From: Lithospermum erythrorhizon
Lineage: Eukaryota; Streptophyta; Magnoliopsida; Boraginales; Boraginaceae
Assembly (NCBI GenBank): GCA_019722365.1
Contig: JADFUC010001455.1
Span: forward strand, 1 to 64,000
DNA length: 64,000 nt
Direction: 5' to 3'
The notes under the pieces are model-generated. The model had not been told where the DNA came from, ran no database searches, and worked only from the letters and a program-made list of their open reading frames with translations. Position 1 is the first letter of the stretch. Each line of letters opens with the position of its first letter. Made by a program: the position numbers and the translations under genes. Of this stretch, positions 22,701 to 32,787 are shown piece after piece.

Positions 22701-23320
22701 AATATGACGTCTTCAATTTTTAAATCTTTAAATAATATGTTTTGGCATATTCGATGTAATGAGTGCTCCTTCAATATCACCCCGCACTTTGAACCTGATT
22801 TTTCGGGTGACCAGGTTGGACGAAATCGAGGGATTGACTCTAAGAGTCCAAACACTAAAACCAATTTGTTATCATATAAGTCACCTCGTATATTTCGAGG
22901 TATGTGGCCAATCTAGTTCAATACTTTCAAATACAATAACTCTAAAATAACAAATCAACTATAAAAATTGGAGAAAAATACTCACGGGCAATAAGTCTTG
23001 GAGTAAACAACAACAGGGTTATCACTAATTATCTTCTTAATCCTCTCTTCCAATCCACATCCACTTTTTTCGGACAACTCACGAATTTGGACAAAACCCA
23101 TTTTTGCAAAACCAAAAAAGATGCCATCTTTATGAATTCTTGATGCATTTTCGAAGATTCCAATTTTTTTGGACAAATAATGAGTCCCTGTAAGAATCCT
23201 AGGATGTTGGGTTGTTGAAAAGGTTTTAATAACTGCATAATTTGTTGATATTACTCTTTCTAAGCTCGTTTTATGATGATGCAATGCACGAAAGATTGCA
23301 CTTTTTGTATTCAACATCAT
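19800..23320 (-). CDS. Organelle-targeted class I glutaredoxin, GrxS12/GrxC5-like, CPFS active site
   Basis: Five exons (23320-22986, 22597-22524, 21540-21466, 20408-20382, 19861-19800) splice in frame at GT-AG borders to 190 residues. The first 80 or so residues are basic and rich in Ser, His and Thr, with no early acidic run: an organelle presequence, mitochondrial or plastid. The glutaredoxin fold follows: VVVYSKTYCPFSSEVK with the active-site Cys, then LFKRLDVEAQVIELDQLG, the cis-Pro motif HTVPNVFIGGKHIGG and C-S-E-T-L, ending in a Glu/Ala-rich helix. The SSEVK and QHTVPNVFIGGKHIGGC blocks place it with GrxS12/GrxC5. That group normally has WCSYS or WCSYC; here the site is YCPFS, which lacks the second Cys, so a monothiol mechanism using glutathione is expected. 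It would deglutathionylate proteins in an organelle. Intron 3 holds two transposable elements. Confidence 0.93.
20502..20670 (+). mobile_element. Stowaway-like MITE, family C, in glutaredoxin intron 3
   Basis: A compact element of about 167 bp with clear inverted ends: TACTCCTTCCATCTCATAAA followed by GATTGTCTA at the left, and TAGACAATCTTTATGAGAC then GGAGGGAGTA at the right. TA flanks both ends. The same termini occur at 13741-14163. Confidence 0.85.
20778..21257 (+). mobile_element. Mutator-type fold-back MITE with C-rich core, in glutaredoxin intron 3
   Basis: Long inverted repeats of about 135 bp (20778-20916 and 21119-21257) begin GAGAAATTTGGATAACTAGC and end in the exact reverse complement. 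The flanks are CATTTTATC (20769-20777) and CACTTTATC (21258-21266), a 9-bp target duplication with one mismatch, as Mutator-like elements make. The core (about 20925-21065) is almost pure C with A/T spacers on the plus strand. On the transcribed glutaredoxin strand it is therefore G-rich, with five consecutive G runs separated by single bases at 21004-21026. Confidence 0.8.
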
Positions 23321-26300
23321 ATTTTTGCTATAGAAATTTGCAATTCTTGATGATATTTTTTTGAGTAATTGTGTGAGTTGTGATTGATTATTATTTATGT
23401 TGTTAATTTGAATTTAATTCACATGGGGGAATTAATTTAGTATGAAAATAGGTGTGCAATCTTGAAAGTTGACCCTCTTGATTCAGCACAGAGTTGTACA
23501 AAGCTGACGATGGTTAAACATTTCAATGTGGTCGTTGGTACTCTATCCGTTCGGCTGAAGTTTTTAATTAAAAACTGTAACCCGAATTTATTTTGCTTGG
23601 CTTAAAGCATCAATCTAAATCGGGTTCTGCTCCTATCGATTCCGTCTTATCGTTCCGTTAAGTTTCGCTTTTGAGATAAATTTTGAGCCTATTTTCTCAA
23701 ACCGTAAATTAATTCCTATGTTGGGATCTAATCTATATATAATTTCAATGAACTATTTTTTAAGATTAATTATACAATTTACATACACAATACAATTCTT
23801 TTTACATATCTTTGGATTTCCTATATTATTAGTTTTATAAAGATTTATATATATCTTATTTGATTATATTAATAATGAACAAAGTTAAATCTAAACTCCC
23901 ATTCTAAAATATACACATGCAAATACTACAAAGATCTTGAAACGATAATAAATGAAAATCGGTAAACTACATAAAATTTAGAAATCGTTCGGTTATTTCA
24001 AAGGTCGAACCTAAATTAAGTTCGGTTCTCTATGACGCCGAATCCCAAATCGGTTCGGTTCCGACGGTTCCTAAAAATTTCGTTATTTTCGTTCGCTTCT
24101 GCTTGGTTCGGGCCTATTTTGGATTTTGGGCACACCCCTAGTAGTTGGTAGTGTTGTCATGGATTGGGTTTGAGCAGATACCAAATTACTTCATCGGTAG
24201 ATAGTTTATCGAATTGGGTAATTATCACGTTGTTTCGGATATCGAACAATTTTGTTTTACTCGAGTGGTTTCGGAGGTCAGTTGGGCAATAATTATGACA
24301 CCTGAATCCGGACCCACGCTTGACATGGAAAATGGGCAATCTAAGTCCAGAATTAACTTACATTAGCCAAAACTTGAGCCCAGATTGACCAATTCACCGA
24401 ACACCAAATAATAATGGGCCAGATCTAAACCCATGTCTTCCCTCCAATTCCATGAAAATTATATAGTTTTGAATTAAGAGATATTCCGTAAGATTTTAAT
24501 ACTAATTCAAGTGAGATTATGTGCATGTAAAAATTGATCATATGAGACAATTCAAGTTATACGAAATAAAGAAAGTTAAAAAGGAACAATCTTTATAGGA
24601 TCGATGTACGTAGTATATGCTGAAAGTGGAGAGGTTATTAGAGCTTAATGAGGGGATAAGATCATGTGCTTAACCCAAGGTTAAATTATGTAAATCTGAA
24701 GATCGATAATGACAACATTGAATTTTTTACGGAGTATATATTATGTACATATTTAGTTTCGGCAGATTGTTTCAAATAGAATGTCCATATGCATGAAACA
24801 CTTTGCTAATTTTGCTTCCTTGTTCACTATTTTGTCACCTTAGGACATCGATACCATACGCTCTACTGAAATAGATTTCGCGAAAAACCAGCTATATTCT
24901 TGTATAATATGCATGGTGACAAATAAACCTAAGAGACTCTCCATAAGTAGATGCTTTGATGGAGAAAGAATTGAACTAGCACTCAGATCCAGAAACTTCA
25001 AGTCTCACTTAGTTATTATTATTGGACCATTGTGGATTGAGATTTCTTAGTTGTAGATGCCTTCAAGATTAATTGTGTGGACAAGAGGAGCTGAGATAGC
25101 TCTTTCAGAAGCTTTAGGAATTTTCTTTTTTAGAACAAAGTCATATAATCTAGAGGATGAAAAACCTGTTTTGTTATATCCAAGTTTCTAAAACCTCCCA
25201 AAATACATAAAAGGAAATGTGGTCTCACAAAAACAAGTCCAGGTACGGATTAGGGATATAACAAATCATAGATTTTTTCCTTAATATTTTTTTCCCAGGC
25301 CAGTCTTTTTTTATTTTTGTTTCTGCTAGTGATTGTTTGTTTCCAGCTTATATTCCACAGGTTTTGTTACATTTACAGAACTGTGTGAATTATTATCAGT
25401 CACTTACCAAGTTAGTTGTACAAATGCTTTACAGAGTACAGAGAATAGAAGAGTTAGTAGTCACTTGTCAATGAGTCCATGTGCCTGCCAAGTGCCAACA
25501 TAAGATATATCTTATTTTATACACCAAGACATGAAAAAACTAAAAAGAAATTGTTTTAAAGATCATATGAGAATGTGCAGCCACTTTGAAAAAGAGGCGA
25601 GTGTACTATGATTAAAAAAATAACGATTTCTTTTTACGTGGATACAATAAGTTAATTTTTTGTACGACTTGAGTTTTCTATATTAATTGATAATACGATA
25701 AGTGATATATTAATATATACTAGTAAATGAAAATATCTTGCATTATTTTATTATTTGAAACAATAGACAAAAAAATGTTCATACAATTTTAGAGCGCAAG
25801 AACAATAAAGTTTGTCCCTCAATATGTTACATTTATTTATTTGTAAGTTCAGACAAACATTGTGTTTTTTGATTAGGAGGTTTAATTTGGGGATTTTTTC
25901 CCTGTAGAGCTTGTACTGTACTTTGATTTCTTTATACTCCGTAATACATGTTCCGGAAAAAAAATCATGATCAACATTGTGATGGAGACTATCTGGAGTT
26001 TAGTCCACCTGGGCTTGCAATTTGTTGAGTTTGAAAAAATTCTGATTATCATTAAATCCTGAGAGATATATTGATGTAGAAATTGAAAACAACTAGAGTA
26101 TGATATTCCTGAATTCTTCTTGTCTTTTTAGTTTGTAGTCACAAGAAGTTAAACACTCTTGTTTCTATCCACAAACCACAATCTGGAATTTGACACCTTT
26201 GATATTCTCCTTTCATACTTCCCCACTGGACAATGTATCAATTCCCATGCATATTCATGAACAAAACTAACTTTTGAATGTACCAAAGTGGACAAATTAT

Positions 26301-26555
26301 CATGAAATATTTCAATAGAATGAATAAATGAGAAAAAATATACAAAGTTGGTACAACAAATTGAAAAAGTGAAGAGGTAGTAGCAGGCCTCATCATCCTT
26401 GGTACAACTAAAAATTAGTCACCCAATATTATCAAAACTTGGGTGTTGAGGAGAGGGCTCATCTCTATGGGCTATCTGCTTTTTCTTTACATTTTTTTTT
26501 CATCATGCTTCTATACACTAATGCTATATACTAAAACATTGGAAGAAAATAATTT
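23321..26555. other. Intergenic region, no gene recognised
   Basis: From 23560 to 24440 there are repeated phrases such as TTCGGTTC and GGTTCGGGCC. A possible hAT-like terminus, TAGGGGTGTGCCCAAA, reads on the minus strand at about 24124-24140. A TACGGAGTA footprint lies near 24729. The stretch 24440-26555 is AT-rich and should include the 3' UTR of the YUCCA gene just before 26556. No coding gene is recognised. Confidence 0.45.
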
Positions 26556-28183
26556 TTAGAAGGTTGAAATGCATCTTCTGAGAGTTGGGACTATTTGTTG
26601 CCTTTTCTTTCCTACATCTTCTTTATGAACTTTTCCAATATCATGAGCAATATTTATAGCATCAGCAGAAGCACCAGCTAACCCCCTCCTTGTGAAACCA
26701 ACTGCATATAATCCAGCTTGTCCCTTCCAGCCATGGGGAAATGGCGATTTCGGGAAACCATTTTCAGAAAACATTTGATTTTCCTGTAAGAGTAAGATAA
26801 AATAATATCAGTACAACAGTTCAGAATGTCAAAGTTAAGCGTGCTTGGATGAGAGCAACTAATATGGGTGAACCCTAATAGGACCTCGTGTTGCACCCCT
26901 TTTTACGTTCTTTATCACTGATAAAATGGGACAAAAACAGAGGAATGGAATAATTTATCTAACCTTTAGCCAGTAAGGAACATTGCTGCGATATCCAGTA
27001 GCCATAACAACTGCATCAATCTCTAAAGATTCACCATTTACTAGCTCAACATTATTCTTTGAGAATTTCTTGATTCCATGAACCACTTTGATTTCTCCTG
27101 ATCTAATTCTTTCTATTGCACCAATATCCAAAACAGGGGTTTTTCCTTTTGTGTTTTTGAGCTCCAATGGCCCCTCCACTGGTCTTCTTAATCCATAATT
27201 CTTTGTATTTCCAAAGATAAACCATGCACAAATTAGCAAGATTTTATCAACTAGGAAAAGTGGTAGCCATTTCATCAGCAAAACAGCCAGCTCAAATGTT
27301 GATTTTCCCATGATCTCTCTTGGTAATACATGAACCTGGAAATAAAATCAAGAAGCATTAGATACAATATTAAAATCCCATTTTGTTTTTTCTTTTTATC
27401 AATTTTTTTTAATTGAAAACAGTTTCTCTGTTATTATGTGGTAAGACTGCATACAACCCGACCCCCTTACGCTGCATGGCGTGAACCTATTTAGAGGCAA
27501 TGGGGAATGTTATCGTTTTATGCTTAAAGAACTTACCGCACTACGAACGACCATGTGAGGTTTAGCATTATGGTTGCAAAGATCTAGAGAAACTTCCATG
27601 CCAGAGTTTCCACATCCAACAACAAGAACTTTCTTGCCTTCATATTTTTTTCCAGACTTATAATCACTTGCATGAATAATTTCACCCTGAAAGTCTTGTA
27701 GCCCATCAATTTCCGGGACAACTTTTTCGGCATTTTCGCCAGTGGCTACGATTAGCCACTGGCAAATGTACTCAACTTCTGAGCCATCAGTTGAGACGGT
27801 GTTGACTCTCCACAAATCGAACGCCTCGTCGTATTGAGCTGATTGAACAGACTCATTGAATTGTGGGTTGATGTCAAAATGCCTTGCATATGACTCAAGA
27901 TAGTCAACAAATTGTTTCTTGTTTAAAGTACTCTGGGTAAGCTAGGAAAGGGTAGTTTTGGTAATTGGCAGAATTGTTTTGGGAGGTGAAGTTTGAGTCT
28001 ATCATAGGTTCTTTTTTGCCATAAAGATGCAATGCAATCAGACCTTTCTAGTATGACAAAAGGGGTTCCTTGTTCTTTCAAACAAGCTCCAACTGCTAGT
28101 CCTGAAGGCCCTGCACCTACAATTACAGGACCATTTACCCAAACACATCTTTTTGAAAAAAAATCCATGTTGAAACTAAACAT
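26556..28183 (-). CDS. YUC: YUCCA-type flavin monooxygenase, frame broken in exon 1 (possible pseudogene)
   Basis: Exons 28183-27537, 27335-26964 and 26783-26556 have GT-AG borders and encode nearly the full family length (about 415 residues). Visible motifs are the FAD site [47 protein letters not shown], the FMO signature region [15 protein letters not shown], the NADPH site [15 protein letters not shown] and the [12 protein letters not shown] motif. YUCCAs convert indole-3-pyruvate to the auxin IAA. This copy resembles the YUC3/5/7/8/9 group. Between about 27925 and 27941 the frame shifts twice, each by one base in the same direction: KLPFP continues as AYPEY in the next frame and [13 protein letters not shown] in the third. 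As written the reading ends at a stop after residue 86. Either this is a pseudogene or two single-base insertions (T near 27938, A near 27925) are assembly errors. A start at 28168 is also possible. Confidence 0.9.
27436..27510 (+). mobile_element. SINE-like fragment in YUCCA intron 1
   Basis: The plus strand reads GGTAAGACTGCATACAACCC, then GACCCCCTTACGCTGCATGG and a GGCAATGGGG-like end. This resembles the 3' body of a widespread plant SINE family (GGTAAGGCTGCGTACA... GACCCCCCTTACCCCGC... GGCACTGGG). I see no convincing 5' tRNA-like half, so it is a fragment at best. Confidence 0.45.
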
Positions 28184-30480
28184 TCTTGGTTGATAAGTGA
28201 GTGTAACAATTTAAGACGTTTCTTGATTTTTTGGTAGTTGTAAGAGGGAGAATTTAGTGAAGTTGTAAGAGGAATGTATTGAATTGTTTGGATTGGAAGT
28301 TAGAGTAAGGGGGGATTATATAGGCTTAGCATGGTCAATGAGGTCATGAAAGTGCATGTGATAGAAGATGGGAAGTAAATGCCACCAGATAGCTCATTTC
28401 TCATGGTTCAAATCCTAAGCTAAAGTATGCATATTTGGTTATTATTTTAGTACATAATTAATAGTTATAATCATTGGGGGTACTAAGTTCCTATTAAATT
28501 ATGCATAGTTGAATAAGTATAAAGTGTTAGCTTATTTTTTGGATTTTTTTTTTCGATTATGATTTTGCTCCAAGGGGAGTATAAGAATAATTGGAAACTT
28601 GGAAAGTGATACTCTGACCCAAGGTAGCATGCCAATACCAAAGCTTTTCTATTTTTTAATTTGGTGTTTTGATAAGAATGGAAGAATACAAATGATTCCA
28701 AGTAGGTTTTTAGACTCCTTTATACTCGTTTTTTCTAAATTAATCAAGTACCCATCTTCATTTGGTGTATGAACAGGTCAATCATTCAACACATCTGATA
28801 TCTTTTCTCAATTTAATTTATAAATTTATAGTGCACTTGTTGCATTGAAAATAAAAAGAACTAATGATCCTATTGCAATTAAAAACCTTGAGGAAATTAC
28901 CTAGAATATCATCATTTTTATAATAAAAATTTAGTTTATATCATTTTAAAATTAAAAGTTACACTACACAACACTCATTTCCTATTTTCCTGTAAAAATA
29001 CTTCCATCAACATAATTTATTTTTTCTTACTTAGTATCTTACAAGTACGTATAGAATATCTATTTGTAATGAGTTAATGTCTGTCTAATGGAGTACTAAC
29101 TAATTTCTAACGGATATGTAACAAGTAGTGTATTATTTAATAGTATATTATTCGCTTGAGGGTATTTTTGTCCAATAAATATTATAAGTTCATTGAATGT
29201 ATTTTTTTTATTAAAAGGTAATACATATATATGCAATTTTAATTAAAATAATGATGATACTTGTAATGAGTTTAGAACACTACTTGCTTGTTTCTATATC
29301 GCACGATAGCTTGCTAATCAAAATTTATCTAGTCATGAGCAATTACTTGCATGCTTATTAATTTCAAATTTTCGGTTGATGACTAGTTGGGGCTCAGCTC
29401 ATACCTTATGTTTGTTTATAAATTATCAATTAAAATATTACTTATAGTTTATATTCTACATCTTTATTGATGGAGTTTGAACCAAAATAGAGAAAAGGAA
29501 ACAAATACAAATCTATTAAAAGAATTTTTTTTCATTATTAAAAGGGGCCAATTGCTATATTTATATAAATTTATTTATATTTAAATGAAAAACTCATAAA
29601 TTTTCAAAATTGAGAGGAAATCGTTATTCCATTAATTCCTTCTAAATTTTATTACTTCGAAGATTCTTGAGTGAAATCTTTAAAATTTTAATATTATCAA
29701 TTACACTTTATTACTATTATACAATAATGATTAGATAATTATCTGAAAGGGTGATCAAATTGGTATAAAGTAATTGTGCCCGTGACTGTAATATCATTAG
29801 TTCGATTTTTCCTATCAACATTTTTTTTATCGAACTTGTCTTATAGAGGCTTGCCTTGTGGTTAGATATTAGTTTGCAGTCTATATATTATATGATCTCG
29901 AGATCTACCTAGTCGGACTCGACCAAATAAAACCCAATATTAGTCATTATCATCTTGATTCTGTTGGTCCCACAGAAACCCAATAGAAAATAAATGAAAA
30001 ATCTTGTTTGACAAATGGAGAAGGCTGAGTAGGAAATAGTAGGGAGCTCACGTGGAGGGGTAGGACCAGGGTGCACCAGGGTAACTAGCATCGCCCACTC
30101 CATATTGGACCCCTCCGATGAGCCACCAAGCATTGGGATTGTGACCTTAAGCTTGTCTCGCCCACACAACCCATGCTGCCAGCAAATGGTATACACCACA
30201 TCATATTGACATTCTCAATTGCCCCTTTTATCTTCCCCTATGGTGCTATAATTTGACGTAAAATCATATTGATGAAAAATTGAGGTAATTGTCCTTTTGA
30301 AATCAAATAGTGGAAATGTGGGATCATTCAAGTTACAGTTTAGTCTCACATAATTATGTTAAAAAAAATTGATCAACTTTCAATTTTGATGATCGACTTG
30401 TTGAAATTTGAACTCAAGTAATTTATACATATATATTGTCTAAATTTTGCCAGCATGAAATAACTCCGTCTCAAGCATAT
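28184..30480. other. YUCCA upstream region and AT-rich intergenic DNA
   Basis: The first few hundred bases should hold the YUCCA promoter and 5' leader. Further up the DNA is AT-rich, apart from a GC-richer island at 29990-30200 that contains a perfect G-box. A 96-residue frame on the minus strand over that island has no recognisable domain. Confidence 0.45.
30049..30054. promoter_or_regulatory. G-box CACGTG upstream of the YUCCA gene
   Basis: CACGTG lies in a GC-richer island about 1.87 kb upstream of the YUCCA start codon. G-boxes upstream of Arabidopsis YUC8 are bound by PIF factors. Relevance here is inference from position only. Confidence 0.25.
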
Positions 30481-30489
30481 GATTAATTG

Positions 30490-30847
30490 GAGAGAAAATT
30501 ATCGAAATGGTATCCGATAATGGCACCAAGTTGTATTTTGGTCCCCAATAGTGTCATCGTAACAGTTTAGTCCCATTAAGTGGCTTGAAAATTGTACTTT
30601 GGTCCACAAACTAACGTTTTCGTTAAATATAAATATCTTGAGATTAATTGTGACGTTAGTTTGGAGACCGAAGTGCAACTTTTGTGCTATTACGGGGACC
30701 AAACCGCAACTTCAAGTGGTAAGATTTAACGAAAATGTTAGTTTGAGAACCAAAGTGCCACTTACAAGGATTAAATTGCTATGTTGAGTCGATGATACTA
30801 TTGGGGACTAAAGTGCAACTATCGGGAAACATTTCGACAATTAACTC
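30490..30847 (+). mobile_element. Mutator-like MITE, copy 1
   Basis: The ends are imperfect inverted repeats: GAGAGAAAATTATCGAAATG at the left, and ATTTCGACAATTAACTC at the right. The subterminal parts carry paired phrases (TTTTGGTCCCCAATAGTGTC against GATACTATTGGGGACTAAAG). Flanks ATTAATTGG and ACTAATTGA match at seven of nine positions. A related diverged copy lies at about 39885-40225. Confidence 0.65.
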
Positions 30848-31605
30848 ACTAATTGAACGAGGTTTAATTTGTTCCACATTTGGTGTGTTTTTTAGAAGTT
30901 GATTAATATTAAAGTACTTCAGTAGTTGAGTTATTAATTCGTGAAAGTTTTATTCTTCATCAAGTAACGAATAAACCTTTTTTTCCCTTTAGCATTAGAA
31001 ATCTTTCTGTTGATTAACAACTAATTAAAAACAGAGGGCTCTAGTAAACCTAGAAAATATCGGTACTTACTCTATTATTAAGAAGTACATTTGAATCTTT
31101 AGTTTTAATGATGAGTTATCGTGGTTCTTAATAAGTACTATGTTATTAGGTTGTAGGCTTTTTAAAAAGATAAGAAAACTGCATGAAGAGTTATGAGATG
31201 CCAAAGTGGTTGAGGCACCTGTCCTAACTCTAATGGTGTGAGATGAATTGAAAAGAAATAGCTACTACTAAGTTAGAGGGATGCATGTGAATGCAACCTT
31301 GCTTAGTTTTGAGTTCTATGAGGTCTCATCTTTTGATGAAAGTGCATGAACGACAAATTTGGAGTTTCAAAGATGATGGTATAAAGGGGACGGACCAATA
31401 ATTAGTACGGAGTAGTATTGTTTTAACTATAACAGAATATTAGGTGTAAACAAATACGGAGTACTAGTTTATATGAGTATTAACTAAATATGTTTGATTT
31501 TAAGTAGTAAGGGAATGCCACTTTTATTTACAACAATGATATATAAAAATCGAATTTTATATTTAAAATATAGTATAGAATTTTAGTTGTTTGGAGTCAA
31601 ATATA

Positions 31606-31871
31606 GAGTTAATTGGTGAAATGGTCTCATAGTAGGATAAAGATGCAAATTGGTCCTAAAAAATTTAAAAGTTGGGATTTAGTCTCTGATGGTGCCTTTG
31701 AGGTTGTGTTTTGGTCCCTCATTTTGTTGTTAGTTTTTAACAGCACGGTTATAACATAGACCAAAACACAACCTTAAAGCCACTATCAGGGACTAAATCT
31801 CAACTTTTGAACTTTCTATGATCAATTCGCAATTTTATTCCACTATATGGGACAATTTCACCAATTAACTC
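31606..31871 (+). mobile_element. Mutator-like MITE with perfect 9-bp target duplication
   Basis: The 266-bp element begins GAGTTAATTGGTGAAATGG and ends with the inverted CAATTTCACCAATTAACTC. TCAAATATA occurs directly before it (31597-31605) and directly after it (31872-31880), an exact 9-bp duplication. Interior arms also pair (AGTTGGGATTTAGTC with GACTAAATCTCAACTT; GTTGTGTTTTGGTC with GACCAAAACACAAC). It resembles the element at 30490-30847 at its ends. Confidence 0.85.
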
Positions 31872-31964
31872 TCAAATATATGACCATGGCATCGAGTCGT
31901 ATTTAGTTTAAATTCTAGTATAATGGTATAAATATTACATAGTCATAAACGGTATCAAAAATTT

Positions 31965-32787
31965 GATTTGACTATTATATCCTTACTACTTTTTATATAA
32001 ATATTAGTATGAATTCCTTTTATAATAAAAAATATGTATATTTTCTATTTAAATACATACACTAATTAAATTAAAACAAATGAATAAAATCATTGAAAGT
32101 ATACATATTCCTAATTTTTTTTTAAAAACATTCAAATTATTCCAGAAAACTTATCACCGTAGCTTTCATAAAGAATTGGCATGACATTAGCTTTAAAAAC
32201 TAAAGAACTTGTATGACAGTAGCTTTAAAAACTAAATTACACATTATACTAAGAATATTATTCTATTCATCCAGCAACATTTTGGGATGGCACGAAAATA
32301 AGCCTTGCACGGGCAAGTCTATGATAATATGCATTGGCCAAACGAGCCATATTAGTGTCACGAACAGACCCACACTGATGTATCGGGTGGAAGGAGGCAT
32401 CCGTAGCGTATCTTCATCTCAAGCTTCCAAGCAAAGAAAATGAACCTCATATCTAAATAAAATAAATATATTTGCTTCAAAAAATATGTGTCAATAAACA
32501 AAAAAAATGTACCCATATATAGTGACTAGTATCATGTAAGTATCCGATGTCATAGAAGTTCCTTAAAAAAGCTACGGTGAAAATTGTTCAATATATTTTC
32601 CATGTTTGTTGGGCATAATTCAATGAATTTTTTGTTTTAGTTTAGGAATAAGTACTTTTCAATAGTTATTTTATTCAAGTTGTTACCAATTTAAATAATG
32701 TATCTAAATAGAAAATATACATCTTTCCTATTACAAAGATTCATACTAATATTCATATAAAAAGTAGTAAGAATATAATAGTCAAAC
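31965..32787. mobile_element. Non-autonomous element with about 220-bp terminal inverted repeats
   Basis: Left arm 31965-32185 and right arm 32548-32787 are inverted copies: GATTTGACTATTATATCCTT pairs with AAGAATATAATAGTCAAACC, and TATTTTCTATTTAAATACAT with ATGTATCTAAATAGAAAATA. The match continues inward to the CACCGTAGCTTT / AAAAGCTACGGTG block. The interior is about 360 bp, with AGCTTTAAAAACTAAA repeated at 32191 and 32221. No transposase is encoded and no target duplication is visible. Confidence 0.75.

Noticed and set aside
23449..24140. Possible hAT element with TAGGTGTGC and GCACACCCCTA ends
   Set aside because: Only about nine bases match, the two ends are otherwise different, and no 8-bp target duplication is present.
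29740..29850. Possible tRNA-derived SINE (TTAGTTCGATTTTTCC as box B)
   Set aside because: The match is poor, with no box A and no A- or T-rich tail with duplications.
29909..30199. 96-residue minus-strand frame over the G-box island
   Set aside because: No domain is recognisable and the GC-rich composition alone can keep a frame open.
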